Below, piece by piece: positions 39,993 through 49,703 of a stretch of 64,000 bases of DNA. The stretch covers positions 40,733 to 104,732 of the forward strand of contig CAKOWE010000002.1 of NCBI GenBank assembly GCA_934122235.1. Direction: 5' to 3'. The notes beneath the pieces were generated by a model. The model saw only the letters and a program-made list of their open reading frames with translations. It was not told where the DNA came from and made no database searches. The stretch's first letter is position 1. Each line of letters starts with the position of its first letter. A program made the position numbers and the translations under genes. Origin of the DNA: an uncultured Clostridia bacterium (lineage in GTDB: Bacteria > Bacillota > Clostridia > TANB77 > CAG-508).

Positions 39993-40796
39993 TTATTTTA
40001 TTACTAAAACCGTTTCTATTTTCGAGAAGTCTACAGCTGTTTCAATAATAGCATATCTATTTGCTATATTTTTAGTATTTACTATTTCTTTTATTTTTCC
40101 AATTGTTATTCCTCTAGGATATATTCCACCCATGCCAGATGTTTCTACATTATCTCCAACAGCTAATGTTGCATCTATTGGTATATATGTTGCTTTTAAT
40201 GTGGTACTACTATCCAACATACCTTTACAAATAATACTATCTCTTGTTGTTGTTACAGAAGCACTAACACTAGTTGAAGTATCTACTATTGTCTGTACTT
40301 TTGCTGTTGTATCTGTTGTAGACACAATATACCCAACTAATCCTTTTTCTGAAATAACACACATATTAGGTTCAACGCCATCATTGCTTCCTACATTTAT
40401 TACTATATTATCACTAAAATTACTTACATTTTTATTTATTATATATGCTGGAATTGTACTATATTCAGAATATTTTTCTGTTAAATTTGCATACTCTTTT
40501 AGCATTTCATTTTCTGATCTTAATATTTCTAACTCTCTTAATTTTTCCTCCAATTCTTTATTGGTTTGTTTTAATTGTTCATTTTCTGCTTTTAAATTTT
40601 TTATATCAGAAAAAAACTCATTATTTCCTGTTACTTTATTCTTTAAATATGTCAATCCATTTTGAATAGGCATTACAATTTTGCTTGCAATGCCTTCTAC
40701 ATGTATTAAATTGTTATTTGTAACTACTACTAGTATTATTAATACTATAATAGTTATAACTATACCTATAATACTGGATTTTCTATTTTTATTCAT
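39993..40796 (-). CDS. mreC: Rod shape-determining protein MreC
   Basis: 267 residues: one N-terminal TM helix (about 10-27), a coiled coil (about 60-110, DIKNLKAENEQLKQTNKELEEK region) and a two-lobed beta domain with VGSNDGVEPNMCVISEKGLVGYI. It is the extracytoplasmic scaffold of the elongasome, contacting PBP2. TAGGAGA precedes the ATG. It lies 36 bases after mreB and 32 before mreD. Confidence 0.95.
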   Translation of the reverse strand: MNKNRKSSIIGIVITIIVLIILVVVTNNNLIHVEGIASKIVMPIQNGLTYLKNKVTGNNEFFSDIKNLKAENEQLKQTNKELEEKLRELEILRSENEMLKEYANLTEKYSEYSTIPAYIINKNVSNFSDNIVINVGSNDGVEPNMCVISEKGLVGYIVSTTDTTAKVQTIVDTSTSVSASVTTTRDSIICKGMLDSSTTLKATYIPIDATLAVGDNVETSGMGGIYPRGITIGKIKEIVNTKNIANRYAIIETAVDFSKIETVLVIK

Positions 40797-40832
40797 AAAG
40801 ATTTTTCTCCTACTTTTTAGGTTTATAATAAA

Positions 40833-41876
40833 TTATCTACGTCTTCTTGCATTTACCAAAACAGTTTTTAATCTTTCTAAATCCTCTAATGTTTTTCCTG
40901 CACCTTTAGCAACACAATCTAGAGGATTTTCTGCAACATATACTGGCATATTAGTTTTTTGGCTTAATAGCTTGTCTAAATTTTTTATTAGTGCTCCACC
41001 ACCTGCTAAAACTATTCCTTTTTCAACTATATCTGAAGCTAATTCTGGTGGTGTTTTTTCTAATGTTGATTTTACTACATCTACAATTTCTGCAATAGAA
41101 TCTTTCATTGCTTCTTCCATTTGAGTAGAAGTTACTATTACATTTTTTGGTAATCCTGTTGTTAAATCTCTACCTCTTATTTCCATGCTTTCTTCTGTCA
41201 TAAGTGGTGATGCACAACCTATTTCCATTTTTATTTGTTCAGCAGTTGTTTCTCCTATAGCCAAATTCATTTCTCTTTTTATATAATTAACTATATCGTC
41301 GTCTAATTCGTCTCCAGCAATCCTTAACGAATGGCTTATTACTATACCTCCTAATGATATTACAGCAACTTCTGTAGTGCCTCCTCCTATATCAACTATT
41401 ATGCTACCACTTGGTTCTGCAACGTCTAAATTTGCTCCAATAGCAGCTGCCATAGGTTCGTCTATTAAATACACTTCACGTGCACCAGCTTGTAAAACAG
41501 ATTCTTCTACAGCCCTTTCTTCTACTTCTGTAATTCCAGATGGAACCCCAACTACTACTCTTGGTCTACCTGCATTATATCTTTGGCACACTTTTGTTAT
41601 TATGTTTTTTAATAATAATTGAGTTGCTGTAAAATCTGCTATTACTCCATCTTTTAATGGTCTTACAGCTTTTATTTGATCTGGTGTTCTACCTAACATT
41701 TCTTTTGCTTCATGACCTGTAGCAAGTATTGCTCCTGTTCTTCTATCTATTGCTACTACTGATGGTTCTTTTAATACTATTCCCTTACCTTTTAGTGTTA
41801 CCAATATATTCGCTGTTCCCAAATCTATACCTATATCTTTTCCACCTAAATTAAATAAATTGATTTTTTTAAACAT
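40833..41876 (-). CDS. mreB: Rod shape-determining protein MreB
   Basis: 347 residues, the actin-like filament protein directing lateral wall synthesis. The phosphate loops GIDLGTANILV near the N-terminus and IVDIGGGTTEVAVI near the middle are intact, as is the C-terminal GIVLAGGGALIKNLD adenosine motif. AGGAGGAG precedes the ATG. It is the third gene of the operon after DUF4321 and radC. Confidence 0.97.
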   Translation of the reverse strand: MFKKINLFNLGGKDIGIDLGTANILVTLKGKGIVLKEPSVVAIDRRTGAILATGHEAKEMLGRTPDQIKAVRPLKDGVIADFTATQLLLKNIITKVCQRYNAGRPRVVVGVPSGITEVEERAVEESVLQAGAREVYLIDEPMAAAIGANLDVAEPSGSIIVDIGGGTTEVAVISLGGIVISHSLRIAGDELDDDIVNYIKREMNLAIGETTAEQIKMEIGCASPLMTEESMEIRGRDLTTGLPKNVIVTSTQMEEAMKDSIAEIVDVVKSTLEKTPPELASDIVEKGIVLAGGGALIKNLDKLLSQKTNMPVYVAENPLDCVAKGAGKTLEDLERLKTVLVNARRRR

Positions 41877-41928
41877 TTAAAACTCCTCCTTGTTTTATAA
41901 CAATGTACATTTGTAATTTATTTTTTAA

Positions 41929-42621
41929 TTAACCATTTTTACTACTCAATAGGCTTGTATAATTTCCATCTCCAATTACTATATGATCTAGCAATTCTAT
42001 TCCCATAATATCTGCACATTCATATATTCTATCTGTAACTAAATAATCCGCTTTACTTGGCGTTGAATCTCCACTAGGATGATTATGAACTAGTATTATT
42101 TTTGAGGCTTGGCATTTTATTGCCTCTAATAAAATTTCTTTAGGTTCAACTGATGCACTATTAGTAGCCCCTAAAGAAATGTTTATGATTTTTTGTATTA
42201 CATTTTTAGTATTTAAAACTATTAATTTCATAATTTCTCTTTTTTCATATCTTAATTCTTGCATAAATAAATCAGCAATATCATTGGGACTCTTAATTTT
42301 AATTTTCATGTTATCAATTGGTTTAGATAAACGCTTTGTTAATTCGCCTACTGCTTTTATTTGTGTTGCCTTTACTTTACCAATTCCTTTAATTGTCATC
42401 AATTCTTTAATAGACACATCTTGTAAAAATCTTAAATCTTGTTTATTGCATTGCTTTAGATTTAAAATTTTCTGTGCTAGCATAACAGATGTTTCATCTT
42501 TTGTCCCCGTTTTTATAATTATCGCTAGTAATTCTGAATTTGTTAACGTTTCTGCACCATACATCTCTAATTTTTCATATGGTCTTTCTGATAATGGGAG
42601 TTCTTTCATTTTTATTGACAT
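41929..42621 (-). CDS. radC: RadC family JAB-domain protein
   Basis: 231 residues. A helix-hairpin-helix-like N-terminal domain (KGIGKVKATQIKAV) is followed by a JAB/MPN domain with the metal motif HNHPSGDSTPSKAD. The family was once linked to DNA repair but its true role is uncertain. I chose the ATG at 42621 because the GTG at 42630 lies only two bases from AAGGAA. It is the standard clostridial neighbour of mreB. Confidence 0.92.
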   Translation of the reverse strand: MSIKMKELPLSERPYEKLEMYGAETLTNSELLAIIIKTGTKDETSVMLAQKILNLKQCNKQDLRFLQDVSIKELMTIKGIGKVKATQIKAVGELTKRLSKPIDNMKIKIKSPNDIADLFMQELRYEKREIMKLIVLNTKNVIQKIINISLGATNSASVEPKEILLEAIKCQASKIILVHNHPSGDSTPSKADYLVTDRIYECADIMGIELLDHIVIGDGNYTSLLSSKNG

Positions 42622-42667
42622 ATTTCTCACTCTTCCTTATAAAAAATGATTGCCCCCATACATTATT

Positions 42668-42925
42668 TTAAACTTTTCTGTATATGAATATTGATATAGC
42701 CATTCCTATTATACTTGCAATGTTTATTTTAAACATTAATCCGAAAGTTATTGATATAACACTTAAATCTAATTGTACTGGTGTACTTAAGCCAAAACTT
42801 TGTCCGTATGACAACCACCATAGTCCACCAGATTTATTTGCTACTTCTCCAAGTAATCCTCCAATAACTAATCCTGATAATATAAATATTAATAGTATCC
42901 ATATATTTTTATCTTTTGTTGCCAT
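42668..42925 (-). CDS. DUF4321 small membrane protein
   Basis: 85 residues with two hydrophobic helices and a conserved central sequence (GGLWWLSYGQSFGL). The family is found before radC-mreB in Clostridia and is uncharacterised. It is the first gene of the elongation operon here, with GAGGG before the ATG and a consensus promoter upstream. Confidence 0.85.
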   Translation of the reverse strand: MATKDKNIWILLIFILSGLVIGGLLGEVANKSGGLWWLSYGQSFGLSTPVQLDLSVISITFGLMFKINIASIIGMAISIFIYRKV

Positions 42926-42963
42926 TATTATTCCCTCTCTTCATACGTTTATAATTCTTCATT

Positions 42964-42992
42964 ATTATATACACAAAATCTTATTTTTTCAA
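42964..42992 (-). promoter_or_regulatory. Promoter of the DUF4321-radC-mreBCD-mrdA-minC operon
   Basis: On the minus strand TTGAAA (42987-42992), a 17-base spacer and a perfect TATAAT (42964-42969), about 40 bases before the first start codon. Confidence 0.7.
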
Positions 42993-43189
42993 GTAAATTA
43001 CGTATTTTTTTGTTTTTTTCCTTTCAATATTTTTATATTTGTGCTATTATTATAAGTACATTTTCAAATTAATTTTAATATAATATATTACTACTGGTAT
43101 TTTTACCAAATTTTTATCATTTAAATGATTTAAACTTAGTAGTATAATTATTATATACACTTATATTGTGAAACGGGGGAATTTTGAGG

Positions 43190-43810
43190 ATGAAGATTGA
43201 AAAGATTACAGAAAACAAAATCAGAATCACCTTGAACCTAGATGATTTAAAAGAAAAAAACATAGATTTTCACTCATTTATGTCTAATTCTGTAGAGGCT
43301 CAAGACATGTTTATGGATATGTTAAAGGAAGCTGAAGAAAAAGTAGGGTTTAAAACAGACGACTATAAAATACTATTAGAAGCACTAGCAACTCCAGATG
43401 GAAAATTCGTATTAAATGTAACAAGAATAGTCCCTGAACTGGATAACTTAAAGAAGATTAAAGTTAATACCAAAAGGAAATCTGTTAAAATTGATAAAAA
43501 ACTAGCAATATATAAATTTGATTCTTTTGATGATTTTTGTAATTTTGCTACTTTATTACATAATTCTAATTGTAGTTATATTATAAAAAAGATAAAAAAG
43601 GCTATTTTGTATTCATATAACAATTCATATTATTTAGTATTAAATAACATTCTAGCTGATTTACCTTCATTAAAATCATTCTGTTCTTTAATTGCAGAAT
43701 TTAGTATATATGTAAACAACTCTGATTTATTTGAGAAAAAACTTAGTGAGTACGGAAAAATTATTATTAAGAATAATGCTATTGAAACTTGCTGTAAGTA
43801 TTTTATGTAA
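43190..43810 (+). CDS. mecA: Adaptor protein MecA
   Basis: 206 residues from the ATG at 43190. A TTG six bases upstream is too close to the GGGGGA site. The N-terminus MKIEKITENKIRITLNLDDL is characteristic of MecA, whose N-terminal domain binds substrates and whose C-terminal domain (about 100-206) binds the Clp ATPase ClpC. It delivers proteins to ClpCP proteolysis. It is a single-gene unit facing away from the mre operon, with a 20-bp hairpin terminator behind it. Confidence 0.9.
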   Translation: MKIEKITENKIRITLNLDDLKEKNIDFHSFMSNSVEAQDMFMDMLKEAEEKVGFKTDDYKILLEALATPDGKFVLNVTRIVPELDNLKKIKVNTKRKSVKIDKKLAIYKFDSFDDFCNFATLLHNSNCSYIIKKIKKAILYSYNNSYYLVLNNILADLPSLKSFCSLIAEFSIYVNNSDLFEKKLSEYGKIIIKNNAIETCCKYFM

Positions 43811-43812
43811 GT

Positions 43813-43856
43813 AAACTAAAGAAAGACGATTTAAAAAAATCGTCTTTCTTTAGTTT
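43813..43856. terminator. Bidirectional terminator between mecA and the M23 peptidase gene
   Basis: A perfect 20-bp stem (43813-43832 and 43837-43856) with a four-A loop between convergent genes. Confidence 0.85.
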
Positions 43857-44842
43857 TAATTATATACATAAGTTTGTGGATTTTGTGCAACTCCATTTAC
43901 CCTTACCTCTAAATGTAAGTGACTACCTGAAGAATTTCCTGTTGATCCCATCAATGCAATTAATTGTCCTTGTTGAACTTGTTGACCTGCAGTTACCACT
44001 ATTGACGAACAATGTCCGTAATATGTTTCTACTCCACTTCCATGATTTATTATAACTAAATTTCCATATCCTCCAAACCATCCAGTATATTTAACTGTTC
44101 CTGTAGCTGCTGCATATATATTTGTTCCTAATGTATTTGCTATATCTAAACCTGTATGACTTCTTCCCCATCTACTTCCAAACCTTGAACTAATAGTTCC
44201 TGTTGTTGGTCTCGCAAGTGTTATTCCTATAGAAACACCCGTTGCTGTATTAGTTCCACCATATGTTCCAATACTACCACTCGTTGTTGCAACTGTATAA
44301 GTTTTTCTAACTGGCTCAACATAAAGCGTATCTACTGCTTTTGCCACTTCTGTAAACTCTTTATTTTCAGTTTCACATTTTTCTATATATGCTAATTTTG
44401 AACGATTACTACTATTTTTTTCTTTTAATTTAGTTATTATTTCTTCTGCTTCGTCTTTACTTGCAACGTATACTTTTTCATCTTCTCCAACTTTTACAGC
44501 ATAATATCTGTAATATATTGTTCCCGTAGCTTTTACTGTATTATATATTTCTTCATCGTTTGCTACTTTATCTTTTTTTAATAGACAAATTTCATATTGT
44601 GGCAATACAGGTATATCTACAAAAGCAACATTTGCAACGCCTTCGCCATTTTTCATATAATCTTTTATTTTATTTTCTAATTTATCTTTATCTTGAACAT
44701 AACCAATGAATTCTCCATTAAAAGTTACACTATACATTGGCTTATAAATAAATTTTATAGCAGCTAAAATTATTATAGTTCCAGCAATTAATACAAATAT
44801 TAATTTGATTGATGATCGTATATGTATAAACAAATTTTTCAT
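43856..44842 (-). CDS. Membrane-anchored M23 (LytM) endopeptidase
   Basis: 328 residues. One TM helix at about 13-33 is followed by an external region and a C-terminal M23 domain (about 215-325). The zinc and catalytic residues are visible in GRSHTGLDIAN, YYGHC and SHLHLEV. It cuts peptide crosslinks in peptidoglycan or acts as an activator of hydrolases; in sporulating bacteria similar proteins serve in engulfment. The ATG is about 17 bases from AAGGAG, unusually far, but no better start exists because stops lie close upstream in other frames. Confidence 0.9.
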   Translation of the reverse strand: MKNLFIHIRSSIKLIFVLIAGTIIILAAIKFIYKPMYSVTFNGEFIGYVQDKDKLENKIKDYMKNGEGVANVAFVDIPVLPQYEICLLKKDKVANDEEIYNTVKATGTIYYRYYAVKVGEDEKVYVASKDEAEEIITKLKEKNSSNRSKLAYIEKCETENKEFTEVAKAVDTLYVEPVRKTYTVATTSGSIGTYGGTNTATGVSIGITLARPTTGTISSRFGSRWGRSHTGLDIANTLGTNIYAAATGTVKYTGWFGGYGNLVIINHGSGVETYYGHCSSIVVTAGQQVQQGQLIALMGSTGNSSGSHLHLEVRVNGVAQNPQTYVYN

Positions 44843-45035
44843 TATTCTAAAAATTTTAACCCACTCCTTTAACTATTTTATTTTATATGATATGTTTTTT
44901 TTTGACAATAATTATAAAACAGTAAAATTTAACATTATATTTCATTTCCTTTATATTTCTTCCATTTTCTCTTTTTTTCTAACCAATCATTGATATATCT
45001 TAGGGAAAGTAGCTCTTATAAAGATACGGCATAAC

Positions 45036-45087
45036 AAAAAATATGATTTTAAAATGTATCAATTAATCATTCTAAAATCATATTTTT
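45036..45087 (-). terminator. Terminator after the spore coat pair
   Basis: A 20-bp stem with one mismatch (45036-45055 and 45068-45087) just after the coat gene stop; the minus transcript then runs into six T residues. Confidence 0.75.
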
Positions 45088-45094
45088 GAAAATT

Positions 45095-45340
45095 TTACTT
45101 ATTTACTTCATTTCTAACCTTATTTATTTCATCTTGTGTTGCTTGTCCTGCCGGTGTATAGTATCCTTTGGCTGATGCAACTTTAAATAATTCATATTGA
45201 AATGCTTCATCATTATTTCGTATTTGTTGAATTGTTTGTCTTAATTGAGTATTTTCAGCTTCTGAAATAACCCCTTGATATGTTGTTAATTCTGCTTTAA
45301 CGCTTTCTAATATATCATTAACCATATATTTTTCGTCCAT
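45095..45340 (-). CDS. CotF-like spore coat protein
   Basis: 81 residues of the CotF family, all-helical: MVNDILESVKAELTTYQGVISEA, then helices ending YELFKVASAKGYYTPAGQAT. The family contains small coat proteins made in the mother cell. AGGAGG precedes the ATG. It lies 13 bases after its partner gene. It is the best direct sign that the organism forms endospores. Confidence 0.85.
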   Translation of the reverse strand: MDEKYMVNDILESVKAELTTYQGVISEAENTQLRQTIQQIRNNDEAFQYELFKVASAKGYYTPAGQATQDEINKVRNEVNK

Positions 45341-45353
45341 GTTACCTTACCTC

Positions 45354-45542
45354 CTAATTATTTAAAAATGTTAATAATTTTTGTTTTGTTGTTAATGCAT
45401 CTTGTGCTGATTTTGTGAATAGCTGTTTTACTTGCGGATCTACACAATTTGACGCATACGCGTTTAGTTTTTGATATGATGTATCATGAGCTCCTATTAA
45501 ATGTCTTAAATTTTGAAGTTCTACTTGACTTAAATTTGCCAT
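45354..45542 (-). CDS. Small coat-associated protein (CotF-family partner)
   Basis: 62 residues: an all-helical four-helix-bundle half beginning MANLSQVELQNLRHLIGAHDT. Such short proteins are regularly encoded just before a CotF-like gene in Clostridia, and together they match the length of a full CotF bundle. AAGGAAGG precedes the ATG. Confidence 0.8.
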   Translation of the reverse strand: MANLSQVELQNLRHLIGAHDTSYQKLNAYASNCVDPQVKQLFTKSAQDALTTKQKLLTFLNN

Positions 45543-45705
45543 CTTTATCCTTCCTTTCTAAAGCTAATTTGTTTTTATTATTTACATTTTATTCGTTTTT
45601 TATTCATTTTTTAAAAATTCATTACTTTCAACATAAAAAAACGTAATTGATATAAATAAATTATTTCTATCAATTACGTTTTTTAAATTATTTCAATTAT
45701 TGTTT

Positions 45706-47139
45706 TTACTTAAATTTAGTTAGCACATTAAACATTGTCTCACTCATGCTTTGACCACTTACATTAGTATTATTGGCTCCACTCATACTTGAATTTGATA
45801 ATCCTTTTTCGTGTCTTATAAATCTATCTACTCTGTTTACATTAAATATATTTCTCTTTGTTTCTGTTTCATGATGATGTCTTGCATTTGAGTTTCTATA
45901 TCTTATATACATTATAAAGAAGTATATAATTCCAAATAATAAAAATATCCACTTGCTATCAAAATCAGCCATCAACATTAATATAATTCCTAATAACTCT
46001 ATTAAAGCAGAAACGCCTAATAATTTGGGCATATGTATTGGAACACTACCCATTGTTTCTTTTGTTCTTGCATTAACTGCAACATAATGTAATACACTAT
46101 CATTTTCGCCTTTTTTCTGTTGGTAACTATATAACCATACTGGTAAGTATGCTGTCTTCCATTGTTTTCCTTTTACATCTAATTGTTCATTAGACCAGCG
46201 AACTCCACGATCATAATCTCTTAGTGTCTCATTTGCAGCAAATCTTGCAATATCTTTTGATTGTGAATCTACTAATGGTCTCAATTCATCAATATTCGTA
46301 TCACGTTTTTCTGAAGTATACCCTTTTAAATAATTCGCATTATATTTAACACTATTTTCTATATCAAATGGCATTATTGAGTTTATGATGTTATTTGTTT
46401 TATTAGATTGTTTCTTTAATTTATCAGAGCTTGATTCAACTGTTAAACCTTCAATAGTTAAATCAAAATCACGTTCAATTTCATATAAATCTGCATCATA
46501 ATATGTTTTTCTGTCTTCTCCACTACCACGAGTATAGTGTCTAACTTCGTGTTCTCCTTCTCCTGCAAAATGGGCATGTGAATTAATATCTACAACCATA
46601 TAAGGGAAATAAACACCCATTATATTATCTGTAGTAAATTCCTCTCTAAACTTTGGATGTGCATAAAATTTTCTTCTTCCAACAAAATCTTCAATTTGTT
46701 TTTTAGCTTCCGCCTTTGTTAAATTGAATGGTAAAACCACGTCAGGAACAGCTCCATTTGGAATTTGTTGATTAATAGATAATGTATTTCTACACCAATG
46801 GCATCTGGCTTGTGTACTCGTTGAAGTATCTATTACGACTTCTGCACCACAACTACTGCATTTTAAAGTAATAATATCTTTTGAATCTTCTGCAATATCC
46901 TGTGTTCCTGATCCCATTATTTCACCACTAAGCTTAGATATATCTGTTTCCATTCCTTGTATTTTTTCAGGTTCAAATTCGTGTCTACAAAAATTACATC
47001 TTAGTTTACCTGTTTTGGCATTTACTGATATGTCTGTTGCTCCACATTTAGGGCATTTGTTTTGTCCATCCTTTGCACCTATGTCTGTTTTTACAATTTT
47101 TGGGCCATCGGTAATATTTTCTAGTTCATCAACAGCCAT
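45706..47139 (-). CDS. Zinc-ribbon membrane protein (YdjG-like)
   Basis: 477 residues. Two zinc ribbons lie in the first 135 residues (CPKCG...CNFC near 29-57 and CSSCG...CHWC near 95-118). A soluble middle domain is followed by two TM helices (about 380-420) and a polar tail. It resembles B. subtilis YdjG, which with YdjH anchors the SPFH protein YdjI at the membrane. Its start is four bases after the stop of the SPFH gene, whose last codons hold its ribosome site, so the two are coupled. Exact role is inferred. Confidence 0.75.
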   Translation of the reverse strand: MAVDELENITDGPKIVKTDIGAKDGQNKCPKCGATDISVNAKTGKLRCNFCRHEFEPEKIQGMETDISKLSGEIMGSGTQDIAEDSKDIITLKCSSCGAEVVIDTSTSTQARCHWCRNTLSINQQIPNGAVPDVVLPFNLTKAEAKKQIEDFVGRRKFYAHPKFREEFTTDNIMGVYFPYMVVDINSHAHFAGEGEHEVRHYTRGSGEDRKTYYDADLYEIERDFDLTIEGLTVESSSDKLKKQSNKTNNIINSIMPFDIENSVKYNANYLKGYTSEKRDTNIDELRPLVDSQSKDIARFAANETLRDYDRGVRWSNEQLDVKGKQWKTAYLPVWLYSYQQKKGENDSVLHYVAVNARTKETMGSVPIHMPKLLGVSALIELLGIILMLMADFDSKWIFLLFGIIYFFIMYIRYRNSNARHHHETETKRNIFNVNRVDRFIRHEKGLSNSSMSGANNTNVSGQSMSETMFNVLTKFK

Positions 47140-47142
47140 TTG

Positions 47143-48297
47143 CTACACCCCCAAGATTTTCTTCTTTTGTGCATCATAATCCTCTTGTGTTATAAGACCT
47201 GCATCTAGCATTTCTTTCATCTTTTTCAACTTTTCCATTGGATCTTCTTGTTTTTGCTCTGGTTGACTTACAGGTTGTTGTAATCCTCCCATAGCTCCAC
47301 CTACAGCATTCATACCCATTCCCATAAATGCCATATTTCCTATTCCGCCGTTTTCACCTGCAGCTTGGAATCCACGAGCAACTGATTGTTGCATAAATGA
47401 ATTTCCTCTAGCACCAGATAAAGCATCTGCTTTTTTTACGTCACTTAATAGTTTCTTTGTATCTTCGTCATATTCAATTGCTTGTATAGCAACTTTAACA
47501 ATTTCAAGTCCTCTATCTGTTTTCCATTGATATCCTTCTTCAACAGCTTGTGATAAAGAATTTGCAAATCCAACTTGGTCTCCTTGTATTCTTGTAATAC
47601 GGTTTCCTTTATTAGGATCATTTGTATAATTAGAAAATGCTGCTGATAAGCTACTTACAACTTCATTAAATAGTTGTGCTCCTGCATCATTATCCATGTC
47701 TGCAAAGTCAAAAACTCCTCTATCTGATAAATATGTTGCTGGAACGAAATTCTTTATAAATAATATTGGATCAACTATTTTTAATGTATATGTACCTCTT
47801 GTTATAGCACCAACTTGTGCATTTAAATATGCATCATCCCAATAAATTTCAGATTGTGTTCCAAATCTATTATTTGGAATTTCTTTTAAATTTACATAGA
47901 ATACTGATTGTTGAGAACCTGGTTGACCACCAAATTTAAATCTTTCCCAACTTTGTTTAATCAAAGATGATACTATTCCATCTCCTGCAAATATTGATTT
48001 TGCATTTGGGTCATCAGATGAAAACACAAATCCACCTGGTTCTGTAATACATCCTGTTATTGCTCCTTCTTGTACCGTAATAAGACCTGTTCCTTCAGGT
48101 ACATATATTTTACTTCCATTTGAAATAATGTTATCAGATCCCTTTGTATTTGAGCCTCTACCTGCGTTTGTACCTTGTGGTACACCTGGATATAATCCTG
48201 CTGTTGCTGGAACACCTGGCATTGGAACAATTATATCTTTCCATTGATCTGCAAAAGTTCCTCCAATTGCACCTGCAAATGCTTTAATAAATCCCAT
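47143..48297 (-). CDS. SPFH-domain protein with SHOCT tail (YdjI-like)
   Basis: 384 residues. An SPFH/flotillin-like domain covers about residues 55-290 (IYVPEGTGLITVQEGAI, RGTYTLKIVDPILFIKNF). A glycine-methionine-rich linker follows. The C-terminal SHOCT motif is DPMEKLKKMKEMLDAGLITQEDYDAQKKKIL-like (about 352-384). The family is often labelled 'virion core protein-like'. YdjI of B. subtilis recruits PspA at damaged membrane. No PspA gene is present here. It has its own promoter and AAGGAGG site. Confidence 0.82.
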   Translation of the reverse strand: MGFIKAFAGAIGGTFADQWKDIIVPMPGVPATAGLYPGVPQGTNAGRGSNTKGSDNIISNGSKIYVPEGTGLITVQEGAITGCITEPGGFVFSSDDPNAKSIFAGDGIVSSLIKQSWERFKFGGQPGSQQSVFYVNLKEIPNNRFGTQSEIYWDDAYLNAQVGAITRGTYTLKIVDPILFIKNFVPATYLSDRGVFDFADMDNDAGAQLFNEVVSSLSAAFSNYTNDPNKGNRITRIQGDQVGFANSLSQAVEEGYQWKTDRGLEIVKVAIQAIEYDEDTKKLLSDVKKADALSGARGNSFMQQSVARGFQAAGENGGIGNMAFMGMGMNAVGGAMGGLQQPVSQPEQKQEDPMEKLKKMKEMLDAGLITQEDYDAQKKKILGV

Positions 48298-48350
48298 ATT
48301 AAAATCCTCCTTTTATAATAACTTTATCTTGTTATAGTTATCTAGTTATA

Positions 48351-48379
48351 TTTATATCAAACTTGTCGAAAAATGTAAA
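48351..48379 (-). promoter_or_regulatory. Promoter of the SPFH/zinc-ribbon pair
   Basis: Minus-strand TTTACA (48374-48379), 17-base spacer, TATAAA (48351-48356), with TG one base before the -10. Confidence 0.5.
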
Positions 48380-48489
48380 TAGTTTCTATTGACATTATTG
48401 GAAAACTTTGGGTTTTATTTAATAATATTATGCCTCATTTTGCCTGCCTTTTTTAGATATATTGGCAAAAAATCAAACTTTTCCAATAA

Positions 48490-48544
48490 AAAACTGTTTA
48501 ATAGTAAATTTCCTTATACAGTTTATTTACTATTAAACAGTTTT
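48490..48544 (-). terminator. Terminator after prfA
   Basis: A perfect 19-bp stem (48490-48508 and 48526-48544), 12 bases after the prfA stop; the minus transcript ends in six T residues. Confidence 0.8.
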
Positions 48545-48555
48545 ATGAATATGTT

Positions 48556-49614
48556 TTATTCTTCACCTTTTAGTTTTTCAGCTCTATCTGTTGCAATTAA
48601 ACTATCTATCATTTCGTCTAAATCTCCATTTAAGAAATTCTCCATTTGGTATATGCTAAGTCCTATTCTATGATCTGTTATTCTTCCCTGTGGATAATTA
48701 TATGTCCTAATTTTTTCGCTTCTATCTCCTGTTCCAACTTGACTTTTTCTCTCTTTAGCCAATTTTTCTTCTTTTTCTCTTTGTTCTATTTCATACAATC
48801 TTGATTTCAATAATCTCATTGCATATTCTCTATTTTGTAATTGAGATCTTTCTGTTTGACACTCTGCAACTATTCCTGTAGGGATATGTGTTAATCTTAC
48901 CGCAGAAGAAGTTTTATTTACGTGCTGTCCTCCTGCACCAGATGCTCTATAAACATCCATTTTTATATCTGATGGATTTATTTCTAGTTCAATATCCTCA
49001 ACTTCTGGAAGTACAGCAACTGTTGCTGTTGATGTGTGTATTCTACCACTTGACTCTGTATCTGGAACTCTTTGTACTCTGTGAACTCCACTTTCGAATT
49101 TCAACCTACTGTAAGCCCCTTTTCCTGTTACCATAAAAGTTATTTCCTTATATCCTCCAAGTTCAGTCTCGTTTTCATTCATTATATCTATTTTCCAGTG
49201 TTTTGATTCTGCATACATAGAATACATTCTAAATAAAGTTCCTGCAAATAATGCTGCCTCTTCGCCTCCTGCTCCACCTCTTATTTCGCATATAACGTTT
49301 TTATCATCATTTGGGTCTTTTGGTATCAACAATACTTTTAATTCTTCTTCTATTTTAGGTAATTTTTCTTTTGCTTCTTCCATTTCTAGTTCAGCTAATT
49401 CTCTTAATTCTTTATCATCTAGCATAGATTTAGCATCCTCTATTGTTTGTTTTACTTTTTTATATTCTCTATATTTTTCTACTATATCTGTTATTTCAGC
49501 ATGTTCTTTCATTAGTTTTTTCCACTCATTTTGATTTGAAATAATCTCTGGATCACTAATTTTTGTATTTAGCTCTTCATATCTTTTTTCAACGTCTTCT
49601 AATTTTTGAAACAT
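48556..49614 (-). CDS. prfA: Peptide chain release factor 1
   Basis: 352 residues, full length. The GGQ loop (ASGAGGQHVNKTSS) that triggers peptide release and the stop-codon reading region around RVPDTESSGRIHTS are intact. It reads UAA and UAG. It has its own promoter (49650-49678) and terminator, so it is a single-gene unit. It is relevant to the recoding signal of the window because standard termination is clearly used. Confidence 0.96.
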   Translation of the reverse strand: MFQKLEDVEKRYEELNTKISDPEIISNQNEWKKLMKEHAEITDIVEKYREYKKVKQTIEDAKSMLDDKELRELAELEMEEAKEKLPKIEEELKVLLIPKDPNDDKNVICEIRGGAGGEEAALFAGTLFRMYSMYAESKHWKIDIMNENETELGGYKEITFMVTGKGAYSRLKFESGVHRVQRVPDTESSGRIHTSTATVAVLPEVEDIELEINPSDIKMDVYRASGAGGQHVNKTSSAVRLTHIPTGIVAECQTERSQLQNREYAMRLLKSRLYEIEQREKEEKLAKERKSQVGTGDRSEKIRTYNYPQGRITDHRIGLSIYQMENFLNGDLDEMIDSLIATDRAEKLKGEE

Positions 49615-49649
49615 AATTAGACACTCCTTATATAATTTTTAACTATATT

Positions 49650-49678
49650 ATTATATAACATAATGCTTGAAAATACAA
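49650..49678 (-). promoter_or_regulatory. Promoter of prfA
   Basis: Minus-strand TTGTAT (49673-49678), 17-base spacer and perfect TATAAT (49650-49655), 36 bases before the start codon. Confidence 0.6.
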
Positions 49679-49703
49679 GCAAAAGTTCTGTAAAGACTAT
49701 TTC

